Part shown: positions 49,125 to 61,992 of the stretch, in pieces
Layout of the letters: every line of letters begins with the position of its first letter
How positions within the stretch are numbered: position 1 is the stretch's first letter
DNA from: Telopea speciosissima
Lineage: Eukaryota > Streptophyta > Magnoliopsida > Proteales > Proteaceae
Direction of reading: 5' to 3'
Assembly (NCBI RefSeq): GCF_018873765.1
Contig: NC_057923.1
Span: 57,716,593-57,780,592, forward strand
DNA: 64,000 nt
Translations under genes and position numbers: made by a program
The notes under the pieces: generated by a model
The model's database searches: none
Told to the model about the DNA's origin: nothing
The model's input: only the letters and a program-made list of their open reading frames with translations

Positions 49125-50636
49125 GAGAGAGAGAGAGAGAGAGGGGGTAGGGAATGGTCAATTAATTAGATGATAACCATAAGTAATATCACTGTAGAGA
49201 GTATTTGACTGGGCCAGAGTTGTTGCTGACTTGCTGTTGGTTGAGCTTAACTTTAGAGTAATGTCAAAGTCATAATATTTTTTGTACCAAAATACCCTTA
49301 TTGAATGGGACTTTTGGTGATGATTTTGACCAATCCTTCCATGTTGGGAATGCTTTAATATTGCTTCCATGTTCATGCAACAATAATGAAATAGTTTTAG
49401 TCTCCCCAAATCTTTGTAACACATAAAAGTACCTTCACAAGCAAAAGTGACAGAAAAAAAAAGGCTATAGATCAGTTCTTGCATGGAGGGTATTATTGTC
49501 ATTAATGAGTATAAAGCTTTCCTAACCCATATATATATTCTTGGAAACCAAGCCAAATCAAAAGGGTTAACATCTGTTTGGTTGTTCATGTTTCTTCATG
49601 AACCAAAGTGGAAATCTATTATAATATATTTATATCTCTCTCTATACATTTATTGTTGAGAGACAAGTGGAGGGCCAGTGGTGTTTGGCCTTAGCTTATG
49701 GTGGGTGCTCTGGTGTTGGTAAATCTGTAGAGTTTTCCGGCTAAGAGGAAGACATTTTAACCAACACATACATTCCTCCCTGGCCAGCTTAATTTCCTTC
49801 TAAAGCAAAGAATTCACAATGGATGGAACATTGGAACATATGGTCTCTTCAAGTGTTTTTTTTCTATTTATAGTTTGCTAGAGATTTATTTTTATTCTTA
49901 TTTTTATTTTTTGGTGCAAAGTTTGCTAGAGATGATGATTCATTCATTCAAAAATAGAACTAAAACTAAAAGAATAAAAATAGAAATAAAAAGCCTTAGC
50001 TGTTACTTTAATTCTACATCCCCAACACTCAACCTAAAAGACCTAAAAAAAAAAGAAAAAAGAAGTAAAAAGGGTTTGTTTTATCTCCATCTTGACAACG
50101 GTTCAAATTCAGGTATCGGATTCGGGATCAGTCATGGCCGATATCCAGATCAGTCATACTCGGTTTGGATCGGTAAAAAATGACCAAAATCTAAGTTTTG
50201 ATGGATTGGGCTTGGATCATTCAAAAATATTCAAAATCGATATGGATTGGTAAAAAAATAAAAAAAATGTCAAAATATCCAAAATATCAGTAAAAAAAAC
50301 CCCCAAAAAATGGCAAGTAGCGGATCAGATTTCCTGATCCAACTGAGTTGACCGATCCAAGGAACAATCTAGGAATACTTTGATGGATCAGTCTAATCTC
50401 GGGATCGATCATGGCCGATACCGATCCGATCCGAGATTTCGAACCATGATCTTGACACCTTTCTCTCTCTCTCACTACTTGCTTGATGAGGTGCTTATTT
50501 GAACTCTATGAGTGAAGGACAACCTGATTCATAGAATTATGTCATGTTGATACATATTTTTATCAAAAAAAAAAAGAAAAAAAAAAACGTGATACAGATT
50601 TTATGTACCAAGTAGGGTTTAACTTCTTCCCTCCCC
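49125..50636. other. Upstream region of laccase copy 1, matched at 55600-57062
   Basis: About 1.3 kb directly upstream of both laccases is conserved between the units, with small indels, so the promoter was duplicated along with the gene. A GAT-rich decayed repeat occupies 50100-50455 and 56560-56865. Confidence 0.6.
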
Positions 50637-51394
50637 CCTCTAAGGTTGTTAGTCGGTTTGGTTTTGGTAAATTTGTTCACGATACAGAATGCAACAATCA
50701 AAATTGAACAAAATCAATTTTAAAACCAAAATTAAACCGTTTGGATCGGTTTCAGTTTTTATTCGGTTTTTTATTAAATTGGACCTTACTCGGTTTAGGT
50801 CCTATTACCCACAAAGGAATTTCAGCAATAAAAAGTATAGATTGATAGCCTCCAACTATTAATATGTGTTGGCTTGAATATGCTGCACAATCCATAAAAA
50901 AAAGTGGAAGGTTATTAATTATCTTGTTTAGCTTGTGAAGAATCAAAAAAATCATAATTCAAAGTTAACAATTATATTTAATCATATGGATTCATAAGGA
51001 TGAATATTCAACATATGTCCTAAATTTGCTCGTGACTTAATGATGCTTTATGCCTTTACCTTTGAAGACTCAACTAGTTATTTCTTTCACCATATTCGAA
51101 CAAGTTGTAAATTGGATTGTTCCACATAGAACTTTCATTTATGCACCAGTGATTTTCGGAGTGTTTTTGGTGATCTACAGCCCACAAACCCTTCTCTAAG
51201 TACTAATACAGTTTAAAGTAAATTTATTTCAATTTGGTTTTAACTGAATGGTTTCACCCTTGAAACCAAAACCACATCGAACTGAATCGAAAAAATATTC
51301 ATTATGTTTAAATCGAAACGGAACCTATTCTTCTTCGATTCGATTTGACCAAGTTTTAAATGATCGGTTTCGTTTCAATTACAAATTGACACCC
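50637..51394. mobile_element. TIR element of the same family downstream of laccase copy 1
   Basis: The left end is TAAGGTTGTTAGTCGG and the right end is AAATTGACACCCTTA, with GGTTTCAGTTTTTATTCGGT-like filling. In laccase unit 2 the same element spans 57063-58801 because two LTRs are inserted in it. Confidence 0.6.
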
Positions 51395-52223
51395 TTACCC
51401 TCTCCCACAAAAAAAAAAATAAAAAAATTTGTGTAATCTAACCAATATTATGGTTGAGATTAGTTAGAGATATTGGGAATAAAAAACTAAGTTAACATAC
51501 TAGATATCATTGAGCTAGGGACCTAATTCTAGAGGTAGAAGGATCAGTAGAAAGATTTCATGATTAAAAAGACTAACCAGAACAAAGGAACAGTTGTTGA
51601 GAAATCAATTTAAAAATCATGATTAAGAAATAGGAGATCTCTCAGGAACACTCAAAACGGTTCTGCTTCTCTCTTCTCAAAACCCTAACACGAAAACCCC
51701 AAATTCTATTTTTTTACAACAAGATGGATAAATAGTATAAATACTGCTCCATCAGGTTGGGTCTAACCGTACCGTGGGGGCTTCACCCTCGCAACCCCAA
51801 CGGAATTAGTGATGATTAGTGGAGGGCTTGGGCCGATCAGAAAAAATCCCATTCGGATCGCTACCAAAATATATCGGAGCGGGTCAATCTTCAAAACAGG
51901 TACTCCCTCTCTCTCTTTCTCTCTCTCCTTCATTTGGCATGCATCCATCTTAAATGGGTGAGTTTCTTGGATGAATTTTGAAGAGATAAATATCTATAGA
52001 TCAAATGCTTATTTCATTGATGAATCTTGAAAACTTCTTTCACAAACATTATTAACTCGAAATTTTGGGGAACAATAATAAAGCAAAAAAAAAAATCTCT
52101 TCTCTATCCTCTCTTCCTTTCCTCTCTAGTGGCAGTATTAGGAACATATATAATTAACTGCAAACAAAAAAATAAATTAAAAACTCATTGCATTCCAATC
52201 AAAACGAATGTAGATGATCATAA

Positions 52224-55200
52224 TCAACATTTGGGAAGATCAGATGGTGGTGGTGGCAACTTTTGATTGGGGCTTGCTCCATCTAAGACAATCCATGCCA
52301 TCTTCAATCCCCAACTTGTGTGGACTTCCAAATGGCAATGCATGAACCACACCCCTGTTGACAAGTCATCATCCAAAGAAAATCAAATAATTTCTATATT
52401 ATTATCTCATGTTATATTATGGAAAATTTGGCATCAATAATTTATAAAAATAAAAAATAAAAAAATAAAAAAAAAGATGGAAAATCAAGGATCACATGAA
52501 GCTTCGGATTCAAGTTTCATGAAGATGGGCTGGTGGGCTTCTTCTACCTATTTCTGGGCCCAAGTTGAGCCCAGCCCCATATGCTTGCTTGAATATTACA
52601 AAAAAATATCATAAATAGCATAACCTATATGAAGATGATGGCATTTGCAAAAGCTTGGGGTCCAAATGAATAGTCTGAAAAATCTTTAAGGTTAACCTAA
52701 TTTTATCAATTACACCTCAACAAAAATTAGGGTGAGGGTTTCTGAAAGGCAGCGTGGCTCCTACACAGAAGCATTAACAGGGGTGGGATTTCCGTCTTTC
52801 ATGGAGGCGGGGTAGTCATTTCATGTCCTCTGTGTCTAGGCCACGGTGCCTTTCAGGGTTCTATTTCCCAAAGCTTTATTTCTTACTCCCTCTATTTTTT
52901 GGGGTTCCCAATCATGGATCAAGGTATTGGTATCATATAAATCGATATGTGTCGGTATATTGGAGACTGATATATGGTATTTTTTAAAATTTGGTTCAAT
53001 CTTAAACCAATATGGCTCGATACGATATCAATACGGAGACCGATACGGCCTCCGATACCGATACCTATAACCTTGTGAGGTTAGTAAAACCCTAAAATTT
53101 TCATATTAAAACATTAGATTAAGCAAACCCACCTGGATTGTCTGCAAGGAATCGAATGGCAACCCAACCACCAGAAGGTACCCCAATAGTATTCCTTTCA
53201 ACCGGGTCAATAAGATTGAACTTAGGTGGGTCCTTCTTAGGATCAAAGTTACTAAATCCTTGGCCAACAGCAAAGAAATTGAATCCATGAAGGTGAAGAG
53301 GGTGACTCTCGGCACCAAGTATGCTAGTGTCCTGCAACACCAGCTCTACACTTGTGTTATAGTTCAACACCACAACCTTGGTACCATTACTATCCATAGT
53401 ATTGTTAGGGGGAGTTCCTGTATAGTTGAAGGGAATAAGTGGGCTTTTAGGGAAGTCAGTTGTGTAGATACCTTTTGATGATTGCCCAAAGAAACGGGTT
53501 TGAAGGAGGGCTTTGTTTGGAAGAACAAAAGAGACATTATTTATGCTAGCAGAAAATTTAGTGGTATTGGTTGGACCTTGGCAGGTTTGGTTCTTAGGGC
53601 ATGGAGTTGTTCCCAAACCAACAGTGAAGAAGAAGTGTCTGTCCACAGTTTGAGGAACATTTGCAGGGAATGTAGTAGTGGCTAAGCTTCTAAATCTTTT
53701 TGTAAATTTTGTAACAAAAGAAGTGTCATTTAGGGAAGGGAGAGGTGGCTTAAAGAGTGGAAGGTTCTTAATTGAAGTTGGAAGAGAAGAAGAAGAAGAA
53801 GAAGAAGAAGAAGTGGTTGGGTGTTCATATTCAAGGATTCCTACAGTGGTTGAGTTGTCAAAGGTACCACGGCCAGTGAAATAAGGTCTAGCTGCCATTA
53901 AGAAGGTGGCATTAGGGAATTTAGGCTTTGTCTTGAGGAGAACATTTGTGGTTTGTCCTGGTGCAATGAGGAGTGTTTTGGTTTTGAAGGGCTTCACATA
54001 GACTGCATCAGCTTCAACTATTGTAACTGTGTGGTTGGCAATGCGGAAGAAGAGCTCGTCGTTGAGCGCAGCATTGATCAAACGGAGGAGGTATGTCTTC
54101 CCAGGCTTCACCTTGAGCTTGAATGTATCTGCAAAGGTTGCATCAATGGAAGTGCACATATGTGAGTAGCCCGATGTGGAGACTTATAGGTACTTGTGCA
54201 CCCTCTACTTAACGGCTAGTTTTTAAGGATGAGTTTTACCCAAGTCTTTAATACTAAATGATGGAGATTGATTATGCTGAAGGAAGTACCTTTTGTAGAG
54301 CAGTTGTACAAAGGACCTGGGAGTCCATTGATGGTGTAGGCATCAGAGACATTAGGACCGGCTCCAGTCTGTAGAGCCTGGTTGATCACTGCTTCTGTGT
54401 CTACATTCCACCATTCTCCTGAAAATTCAATATGGTTCACTACGAATGCCTACATCCACTTGAGAGAATAAGAGATTTTCCACTAAACCTGAAAAATTTT
54501 TTACACCACTCTCTACCTCACAAAGTGACCATCCCTTGTTCGTGTTTAGTTTTTTCTACAAAGACAAGGAACCCAAAAAACCATAATCCACATATAATTA
54601 CAATTTTACTCTGTACATGCAATGGATCAAAAACCCGATCTAATTACACATACAAGCCCAATAATAATCATGTGATCCCGCAGAATATAAGACACACCAA
54701 CCTCAACAAGAACATGAGCCTGAATGAAGCTCAGTTAACCAAATATAATGCACTTCAATTTTTTGTTATTTTTGTTGCTTACCAAAGATGATGGGTACTT
54801 CCTTGTAGGGTTTGAGAAATGGGTAAGGGACACCACGCTTAGGAAGGATGATAATAGGTCCATAAATGGTAGACCTCAACCATGAGATGTGGGCATGCCA
54901 CAAAAGGGTCCCTCTCTGTCCAGTAATAGTGAAGTTATACACATAAGACTGTCCTGTTTGAATAGGGCACTGAGTTATATATGCTGGTCCATCTGCCCAT
55001 CCACTTCTAAGCTGTCTAATTCCATGCCTGTTCCAATTTAAACCATTTTAATTCTCAATAAAGAAGATAGCTAAATTGAGTGAGTTGGAGAAAGAGAGAA
55101 TGTTATATAGATAGCTTTTAATTTAGTCCTTACCAATGCAAGCTAATATTGTTTTGGACATGGTTAACCACCTTGATGAGAACCTGGTCACCCTCTCTAG

Positions 55201-55493
55201 CCACAAGTGGAGGCCCTGGAAACTGCCCATTAACAGTCACAATGCTCTTTGTGTGGCATAGCCTTGTTACATTCTGCAACTTGATCTGCAAAGTAATTTA
55301 AACTTATAAAAGAAGAAGAAGAAAAGTGTTTGATAATTTTGTTTTAAAAAAAAAAATTTCTTACATCAAACTTGTACTGCCTTGTAATGCCTGAATGCTG
55401 GCCAACTACTACCAAGGGCAGAAGCCAAACAGTGCTTAAGGCCAAGATAAAAGCTCCCACAAGTGGTGATGAGGAAAGCAGAAAGAAACCCAT
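52224..55493 (-). CDS. Laccase, LAC17-like, tandem copy 2
   Basis: Six exons: 55365-55493, 55134-55285, 54783-55027, 54290-54418, 53133-54128 and 52224-52354. The product is 593 aa. Exons 2, 3, 4 and 6 have exactly the lengths of copy 1; exon 1 is one codon shorter and exon 5 has three more Ser codons (nine in a run). All four copper signatures are intact. Substitutions against copy 1 are mostly conservative or in the signal peptide and glycosylated loops, for example [11 protein letters not shown] for [11 protein letters not shown] after the third copper motif. Introns 2-5 align with copy 1; intron 1 lacks the MITE. Both copies look functional, so the duplication is young or both are under selection. 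Confidence 0.95.
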
Positions 55494-55566
55494 TTCTCTC
55501 TTCTCTCTCTCTTGTGCAACTCTCCACTTGTTTCTTGATTGTGAGATTCAAGAAGCCCTTTGAGGT

Positions 55567-55570
55567 CCTT

Positions 55571-55592
<22 letters not shown>
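55567..55592 (-). promoter_or_regulatory. Expanded (TA)n TATA region of laccase copy 2
   Basis: At the place of the copy 1 TATA box, copy 2 has an uninterrupted (TA)10 to (TA)11 run followed on the minus strand by AAAGGACCTC. The flanking bases match copy 1, so the dinucleotide run grew at the TATA box itself. Confidence 0.65.
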
Positions 55593-55604
<12 letters not shown>

Positions 55605-57248
55605 CAGGTAGGGAATGGTCAATTAATTAGATGATAGCCATAAGTAATATCACTGTAGAGAGTATTTGACTGGGCCAGAGTTGTTGCTGACTTGCTGTTG
55701 GTTGAGCTTAACTTTAGAGTAATGTCAAAGTCATAATATTTTTTTTACCAAAATACCCTTTTTGAAGGGGACTTTTAGTGATGATTTTGACCAATCTTTC
55801 CATGTAGGGAATTGGAGAAAAGCTTTAATATTGCTTTCATGTTCATGCAATATTGGAATAGTCTTAGTCTTCACAAGCAAAAGTGACAGAAAATAAAGTT
55901 ATAGATCAGTTCTTGCATGGAGGGTATTATTGACATTAATGAGTATAAAGTTTTCCTAACCCATATATATTAATTCTTCGAAACCAAGCCAAACCAAAAG
56001 GGTTAACATCTCTTTGGTTGTTCATGTTTCTTCATGAACCAAGTGGAAATCTATTATAATATATTTATATCTCTCACTATACATTTATTGTTGAGAGACA
56101 AGTGGAGGGCCAGTAGTGTTTGGCCTTAGCTTATGGTGGGTGCTCTGGTGTTGGTATATCTGTAGAGTTTTCCGGCAAAGAGGAAGACATTTTAACCAAC
56201 ACAATCCTCCCTGGCCAGCTTAATTTCCTTCTAAAGCAAAGAATTCACAATGGATGGAACATTGGAACATATGGTCTCTTCAAGCTTTTTTTTTGTTTTT
56301 ATTTCTATTTATAGTTTGCTAGAGATTTTTTTTTGTTTTCATTTTTTGGTGCAAAGTTTGCTAGAGATGATGATTCATTCAGAAATAGAACTAAAACTAC
56401 AACAATAAAAATAGAAGAAAAAAAAGCCTTAGCTGTAAATACTTAGCCGTTACTTTAATTCTACATCCTCAACACCCCTCAACCTCAAAAACCTAAAAAA
56501 CTTTCAAAAAAAAAAAAAAAAAAAAAGGGTTTGTTTTATCTCCATCTTGATAATGGTTCAAAATCTAGGTATCGGACTCGGGATCGGTCAAACTCGACTT
56601 GGATCGTTAAAAATTCATCAAAATCCAGGTTTTTATGGATTGGGCTTGGATTAGTAAAAAATATAAAAAATCGATACGGATTGGTAAAATAATAAAAAAG
56701 GGTCAAAAAACCCAAAAAAAAATGGCAAGTAGTGGATCGGATTGGCTGATCCAACTGAGTTGACCGATCCAGGGAACAATCTAGGAATACTTTGACAAAT
56801 CGGTCTAATCTTGGGATTGATCATGGCCGATACCAATCCGATCCAAGATTTCGAACCATGATCTTGACTCCTCTCTCTCTCTCTCTCTCTCTCACTACAT
56901 GCTTGATGAGGTGCTTATTTGAACTCTATATGAGTGAAGGAAAACCTAATTCATAGAATTATGTCACGTTGATACATATTTGTACCAAAAAAATAAAAAA
57001 TAAAAATTCTTGATACATAATTTATGTACCAAGTATGGTTTAACTTCTTCCCTCTCCCCCTCTAAGAGTGTTAATCGGTTTGGCTTTGGTAAGTTTGTTC
57101 ACGATACAGAATGTAAAACCCAAAACCAAACAAATTCAATTTCAAAACCAAAACTAAACCATTCGGATCGGTTTCAGTTTCTATTCGGTTTTGTATTCAA
57201 TGGGTCCTTACTCGGTTTAGGTCCTATCACCCACAATGGAATTTCACC

Positions 57249-58064
57249 TGATACATCCAATATTCACCGGGCCAACCAACGACCGCCACGTGTCACAGAC
57301 GACCCGCCCCATAGCCAAGGGGAACGAACCGGAGTCCCAGCCCCACTCGGGGGCGGCCACTACTCGGGCGCGGCCACACATCCGGGGCGCGGCCTCACCC
57401 AGGCGCGGCCCCCTCACCTAGGCACGACCTCACCCAGGCGGCGGCCTCCTCACCAGGCACGGCCTCACCCAGGCGCGGCCTCCTCACGAGGGCGCGGCCT
57501 CCTCAACAGGGCGCGGCCTCACCCAGCACGGCCTCACCCAGGCGGGGCCTGCACCCAGACACAGCATCGTGGGCACGTGAGGTGGGGGCCACCCATCTAC
57601 GACCCTTCGTATCGCTGAGACTCATGTCACTATCAGGACTCTTGACCGCCGCTTAGAGGTCACGTCACCCAGACGGATTCAAGCACCAAGGACGTTATCA
57701 CCACACGCGGGTATCTATCCACCAAGGATCCTGATGCCACCAGGACACTCCCTCCCACGGGGAGATGGCCAATCAGGATAGAGCCCCGTTACCCAGGGCC
57801 TCTATCCACTCAACGGCACAATTGCCATCAAACTGGGACTCTCCACACCGCCATATGCTACTATAAAAGGCAAGGTACACAACCCCATCCGGGACATCTA
57901 AACTCATACTGAATAATCACTATTCATCTGTTTGCGCCAGGAGATCTAACTTTGGCATCGGAGAGCCCTAGGCCGGGACCACACCGGTTCTCTCTGTTGA
58001 CCCCTTTGGTCCGCTTGCAGGTGACGGCACTCGTAGGACCGCTCGACGATTTCTTGACGCAACA
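57249..58064 (+). mobile_element. LTR A, solo LTR of a Ty3/gypsy element
   Basis: It starts TGATACATCCAATATTCACC and ends TTTCTTGACGCA plus ACA. TCACC flanks it on both sides (57244-57248 and 58065-58069), a 5-bp target duplication. It has a GC-rich minisatellite at about 57346-57555 and a TATA motif CTATAAAAGG at 57861. The uninterrupted target is seen in laccase unit 1 at about 50822. No internal region adjoins it. Young: about 1 percent from LTR C outside the minisatellite. Confidence 0.9.
57346..57555. repeat. GC-rich minisatellite inside LTR A (longer in B and C)
   Basis: Units of about 15-20 bases on the theme GGCGCGGCCTCCTCACCCA, variably spaced. LTR B has about 275 bases of it (59683-59957) and LTR C about 325 (62095-62420), against about 210 here. 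Long ORFs in these tracts are by-products of GC-rich repeats. Confidence 0.85.
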
Positions 58065-59573
58065 TCACCAATAAAAAGTATAGATTGGTAGCCTCCAACT
58101 ATTAATATGTGTTGGCTTGAATATACTGCACAATCCATAAAAAAAAAGGTGATAAGATCTTGTTTTGTGAAGAATCAAAGAAATCATAGTTCAAAGTTAA
58201 CAATTTATATATATTTAATCATTTGGATTCATAAGGATGAATATATGCTCGTGATATAATGATTTCGGAGTGCTTTTGGTGATACCGCATCGAACCAAAT
58301 CGAGAAAATATTCTTTATTTTTAAATCAAAACAGAACCTATTCTTCTTCGATTCGATTCGAATGAGTTTTAAATGGTTGTTTTCATTTCACTCGTAAGAA
58401 AACAACATCCGAATGGTGATTTGCGGAAGAAATACGAAAAATAGAGAAGAACAAGCACACACAAACACACAAGATTTACGTGGTTCACCCCAAGAAGGAA
58501 GCTACATCCAGGGCCGAGCAAATGAGCGAATTTCACTATTCTTTGGAAATGTTACAAAACCTCATTGATCCTCTCAAAGATAAGAACATTATATAAAGAA
58601 GCCCTAATCCGAAGAAGTACAAGAATACTCCTGGACACAGAAATTGGCAAATCGAACAAGGTCGGACCAAAACATAACGTACACCATTTTTCGACAATCC
58701 GAGATCGTTTCGAGGCTGAAATAGCCCTCCGAAGATCTCAACCGCACATTCTGGACCAAAAAATAAGACTTCACCAATAACAAGTTTCAAATTGACACCC
58801 TTACCCTCTCCCACCAAAAATAAATAAAAATTTTTATGATCTAACCAATATTATGATTAAGATTAAGATTAGTTAGAGATATTGAAAAAACTAAGTTAAC
58901 ATACTTAGATATCATTGAGCTAGGGACCTAATTCTTGAGGTAGAAGGGTCGGTAGAAAGATTTCATGATTAAAAGGACTAACCAGAACAAAGGAACAGTT
59001 GTTGAGAAATCAATTTTAAAAATCTTGATTAAGAAATAAGAGTTAGAGTTAGAGTAAGCCATTAATGACGAAAAAGATGGGAGTTCTGAATCGGCATTAT
59101 CAAAAGATGAATTCTATCCAAACAAAGAGTGAGAACCAAGCAAAGAAATAATTTATGGAAAAATCGGTTTCAGATCATAAAAAATAGCTATTTCCACTCT
59201 TAGTGGGAGTTTCTTTCTTTTTAAAATGGACAAATAATTTGTCAAACAGAACCTCTTGCTTTGGAAGTAAAAAATGAAGAATTAATAGAACAGATCGAGA
59301 CCCTACGAATTGAAGGGGTCCAAAATATATTTCACTTAGCTTTTAACCAAACAGAATTTGATTTACATTGAAGTCATGCATTACTTAAGAATTACATAAA
59401 ATTTAACCAAACAAATTAACCCTACTAGCCTTCTAGAAAGATTAATAACCAAGTCCTTGATAAACTACGGATCCTGATCTTCTACGGTGCATCGCTCATA
59501 GCGGTCTTAGTGGTGCACTCACAGGGCTGCACACAATATCCGGACATCCTATCCCAAGAGAGTGGGGGGCAAA
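58065..59573. repeat. Spacer S, copy 1, of the duplicated LTR-spacer unit
   Basis: It contains the tail of laccase unit 2 (to about 59043), about 400 bases of other DNA (59044-59450) with no gene, and about 120 bases that look like the 3' internal end of a gypsy element, finishing with a purine-rich tract AAGAGAGTGGGGGGCAAA directly before LTR B. It is repeated almost exactly at 60476-61992. Confidence 0.85.
58392..58782. mobile_element. Copia-like solo LTR in spacer copy 1
   Basis: About 390 bases that include ACGTGGTTCACCCCAAGAAG and AGGAAGCTACATCCAGGGCC, and end AATAACA. The sister copy at 60806-61201 shows matched ends TGTTA and TAACA. It is absent from laccase unit 1. Noncoding; ORFs across it are chance. 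Confidence 0.65.
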
Positions 59574-60475
59574 TGATACATCCAATATTCACCGGGCCAA
59601 CCAACGACCGCCACGTGTCACAGACGACCCGCCCCATAGCCAAGGGGAACGAACCGGAGTCCCAGCCCCACTCGGGGGCGGCCACTACTCGGGCGCGGCC
59701 ACACATCCGGGGCGCGGCCTCACCCAGGCGCGGCCTCCTCAGGGCGCGGCCTCCTCACCCAGGCGTGGCCCCCTCACCTAGGCACGGCCTCACCCAGGCG
59801 ACGGCCTCCTCACCAGGGGCGGCCTCACCTAGGCGCGGTCTCACCCAGGCGCGGCCTCCTCACGAGGGCGCGGCCTCCTCACCAGGGCGCGGCCCCCTCA
59901 CCCAGGCGCGGCCTCCTCACCAGGCGCGGCCTCACCCAGCGCGGCCTCACCCAGCGGGGCCTGCACCCAACACAAGCATCCGGGCACGTGAGGTGGGGGC
60001 CACCCATCTACGACCCTTCCTATCGCTGAGACTCATGTCACTATCAGGACTCTTGACCGCCGCTTAGAGGTCACGTCACCCAGACGGATTCAAGCACCAA
60101 GGACGTTATCACCACACGCGGGTATCTATCCACCAAGGATCCTGATGCCACCAGGACACTCCCTCCCACGGGGAGATGGCCAATCAGGATAGAGCCCCGT
60201 TACCCAGGGCCTCTATCCACTCAACGGCACAATTGCCATCAAACTGGGACTCTCCACACCGCCATATGCTACTATAAAAGGCAAGGTACACAACCCCATC
60301 CGGGACATCTAAACTCATACTGAATAATCACTATTCATCTATTTGCGCCAGGAGATCTAACTTTGGCATCGGAGAGCCCTAGGCCGGGACCACACCGGTT
60401 CTCTCTGTTGACCCCTTTGGTCCGCTTGCAGGTGACGGCACTCGTAGGACCGCTCGACGATTTCTTGACGCAACA
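59574..60475 (+). mobile_element. LTR B, recombinant gypsy LTR
   Basis: It starts TGATACATCC after a polypurine tract, as LTR C does, but is followed by ACATCACCAATAAAAAG, as LTR A is. The minisatellite (about 59683-59957) resembles LTR C in order and length; the part after about 60050 carries the LTR A bases. TATA motif at 60272. Confidence 0.88.
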
Positions 60476-61992
60476 TCACCAATAAAAAGTATAGATTGGT
60501 AGCCTCCAACTATTAATATGTGTTGGCTTGAATATACTGCACAATCCATAAAAAAAAAGGTGATAAGATCTTGTTTTGTGAAGAATCAAAGAAATCATAG
60601 TTCAAAGTTAACAATTTATATATATTTAATCATTTGGATTCATAAGGATGAATATATGCTCGTGATATAATGATTTCGGAGTGCTTTTGGTGATACCGCA
60701 TCGAACCAAATCGAGAAAATATTCTTTATTTTTAAATCAAAACAGAACCTATTCTTCTTCGATTCGATTCGACCGAGTTTTAAATGGTTGTTTTCATTTC
60801 ACTTCTGTTAAGAAAACAACACCCAGAATGGTGATTTGCAGAAGAAATACGAAAAATAGAGAAGAACAAGCACACACAAACACACAAGATTTACGTGGTT
60901 CACCCCCAAGAAGGAAGCTACATCCAGGGCCGAGCAACAGAACGAATTTCACTATTCTTTGGAAATGTTACAAAACCTCTGTTACAGTCCTCTCAAAGAT
61001 AAGAACATTATATAGAGAAGCCCTAATCCGAAGAAGTACAAGAATACTCCTGGACACAGAAATTGGCAAATCGAACAAGGTCGGACCAAAACATAACGTA
61101 CACCATTTTTCGACAATCCGAGATCGTTTCGAGGCTGAAATAGCCCTCCGAAGATCTCAACCGCACATTCTGGACCAAAAAATAAGACTTCACCAATAAC
61201 AAGTTTCAAATTGACACCCTTACCCTCTCCCACCAAAAATAAATAAAAATTTTTATGATCTAACCAATAGTATGATTAAGATTAAGATTAGTTAGAGATA
61301 TTGAAAAAACTAAGTTAACATACTTAGATATCATTGAGCTAGGGACCTAATTCTTGAGGTAGAAGGGTCAGTAGAAAGATTTCATGATTAAAAGGACTAA
61401 CCAGAACAAAGGAACAGTTGTTGAGAAATCAATTTTAAAAATCTTGATTAAGAAATAAGAGTTAGAGTTAGAGTAAGCCATTAATGACGAAAAAGATGGG
61501 AGTTCTGAATCGGCATTATCAAAAGATGAATTCTATCCAAACAAAGAGTGAGAACCAAGCAAAGAAATAATTTATGGAAAAATCGGTTTCAGATCATAAA
61601 AAATAGCTATTTCCACTCTTAGTGGGAGTTTCTTTCTTTTTAAAATGGACAAATAATTTGTCAAACAGAACCTCTTGCTTTGGAAGTAAAAAATGAAGAA
61701 TTAATAGAACAGATCGAGACCCTACGAATTGAAGGGGTCCAAAATATATTTCACTTAGCTTTTAACCAAACAGAATTTGATTTACATTGAAGTCATGCAT
61801 TACTTAAGAATTACATAAAATTTAACCAAACAAATTAACCCTACTAGCCTTCTAGAAAGATTAATAACCAAGTCCTTGATAAACTACGGATCCTGATCTT
61901 CTACGGTGCATCGCTCATAGCGGTCTTAGTGGTGCACTCACAGGGCTGCACACAATATCCGGACATCCTATCCCAAGAGAGTGGGGGGCAAA
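60476..61992. repeat. Spacer S, copy 2
   Basis: Near-identical to 58065-59573, with about a dozen small differences, mostly around the copia-like LTR at 60806-61201. It ends in the same polypurine tract (61975-61992) before LTR C. Confidence 0.9.
60806..61201. mobile_element. Copia-like solo LTR in spacer copy 2
   Basis: It runs from TGTTAAGAAAACAACACCC to CACCAATAACA, with inverted ends TGTTA/TAACA, and has a TATATAGAG motif near 61010. The flanks ACTTC and AGTTT do not form a perfect target duplication. No partner or internal region. Confidence 0.65.

Larger units (their letters stand above)
57063..58801. mobile_element. Nested block: TIR element split by two LTR insertions
   Basis: The ends TAAGAGTGTTAATCGG (57063) and AAATTGACACCCTTA (58801) match the element at 50637-51394. 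Inside are gypsy LTR A (57249-58064) and a copia-like solo LTR (about 58392-58782), both absent from the copy in laccase unit 1. Confidence 0.75.
44966..59043. repeat. Direct tandem duplication of about 6.6 kb carrying the two laccase genes
   Basis: Unit 1 runs about 44966-51630 and unit 2 about 51631-59043; the latter is longer because elements were inserted later. The unit starts with GGAGATCTCTCA and AACACCCAAAACGG-like sequence at 44971 and 51631. It ends with the tract containing AGATTTCATGATTAAAAAG (51553), found again at 58958. The junction at about 51630 joins the end of unit 1 (GATTAAGAAATAGGAG) directly to the start of unit 2. Gene bodies, promoters and 3' flanks are all included. 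Confidence 0.9.

Noticed and set aside
58536-58817. Repeated 84-93 aa ORFs at 58536-58817 and 60982-61236
   Set aside because: They read across the copia-like solo LTR in the duplicated spacer; noncoding.
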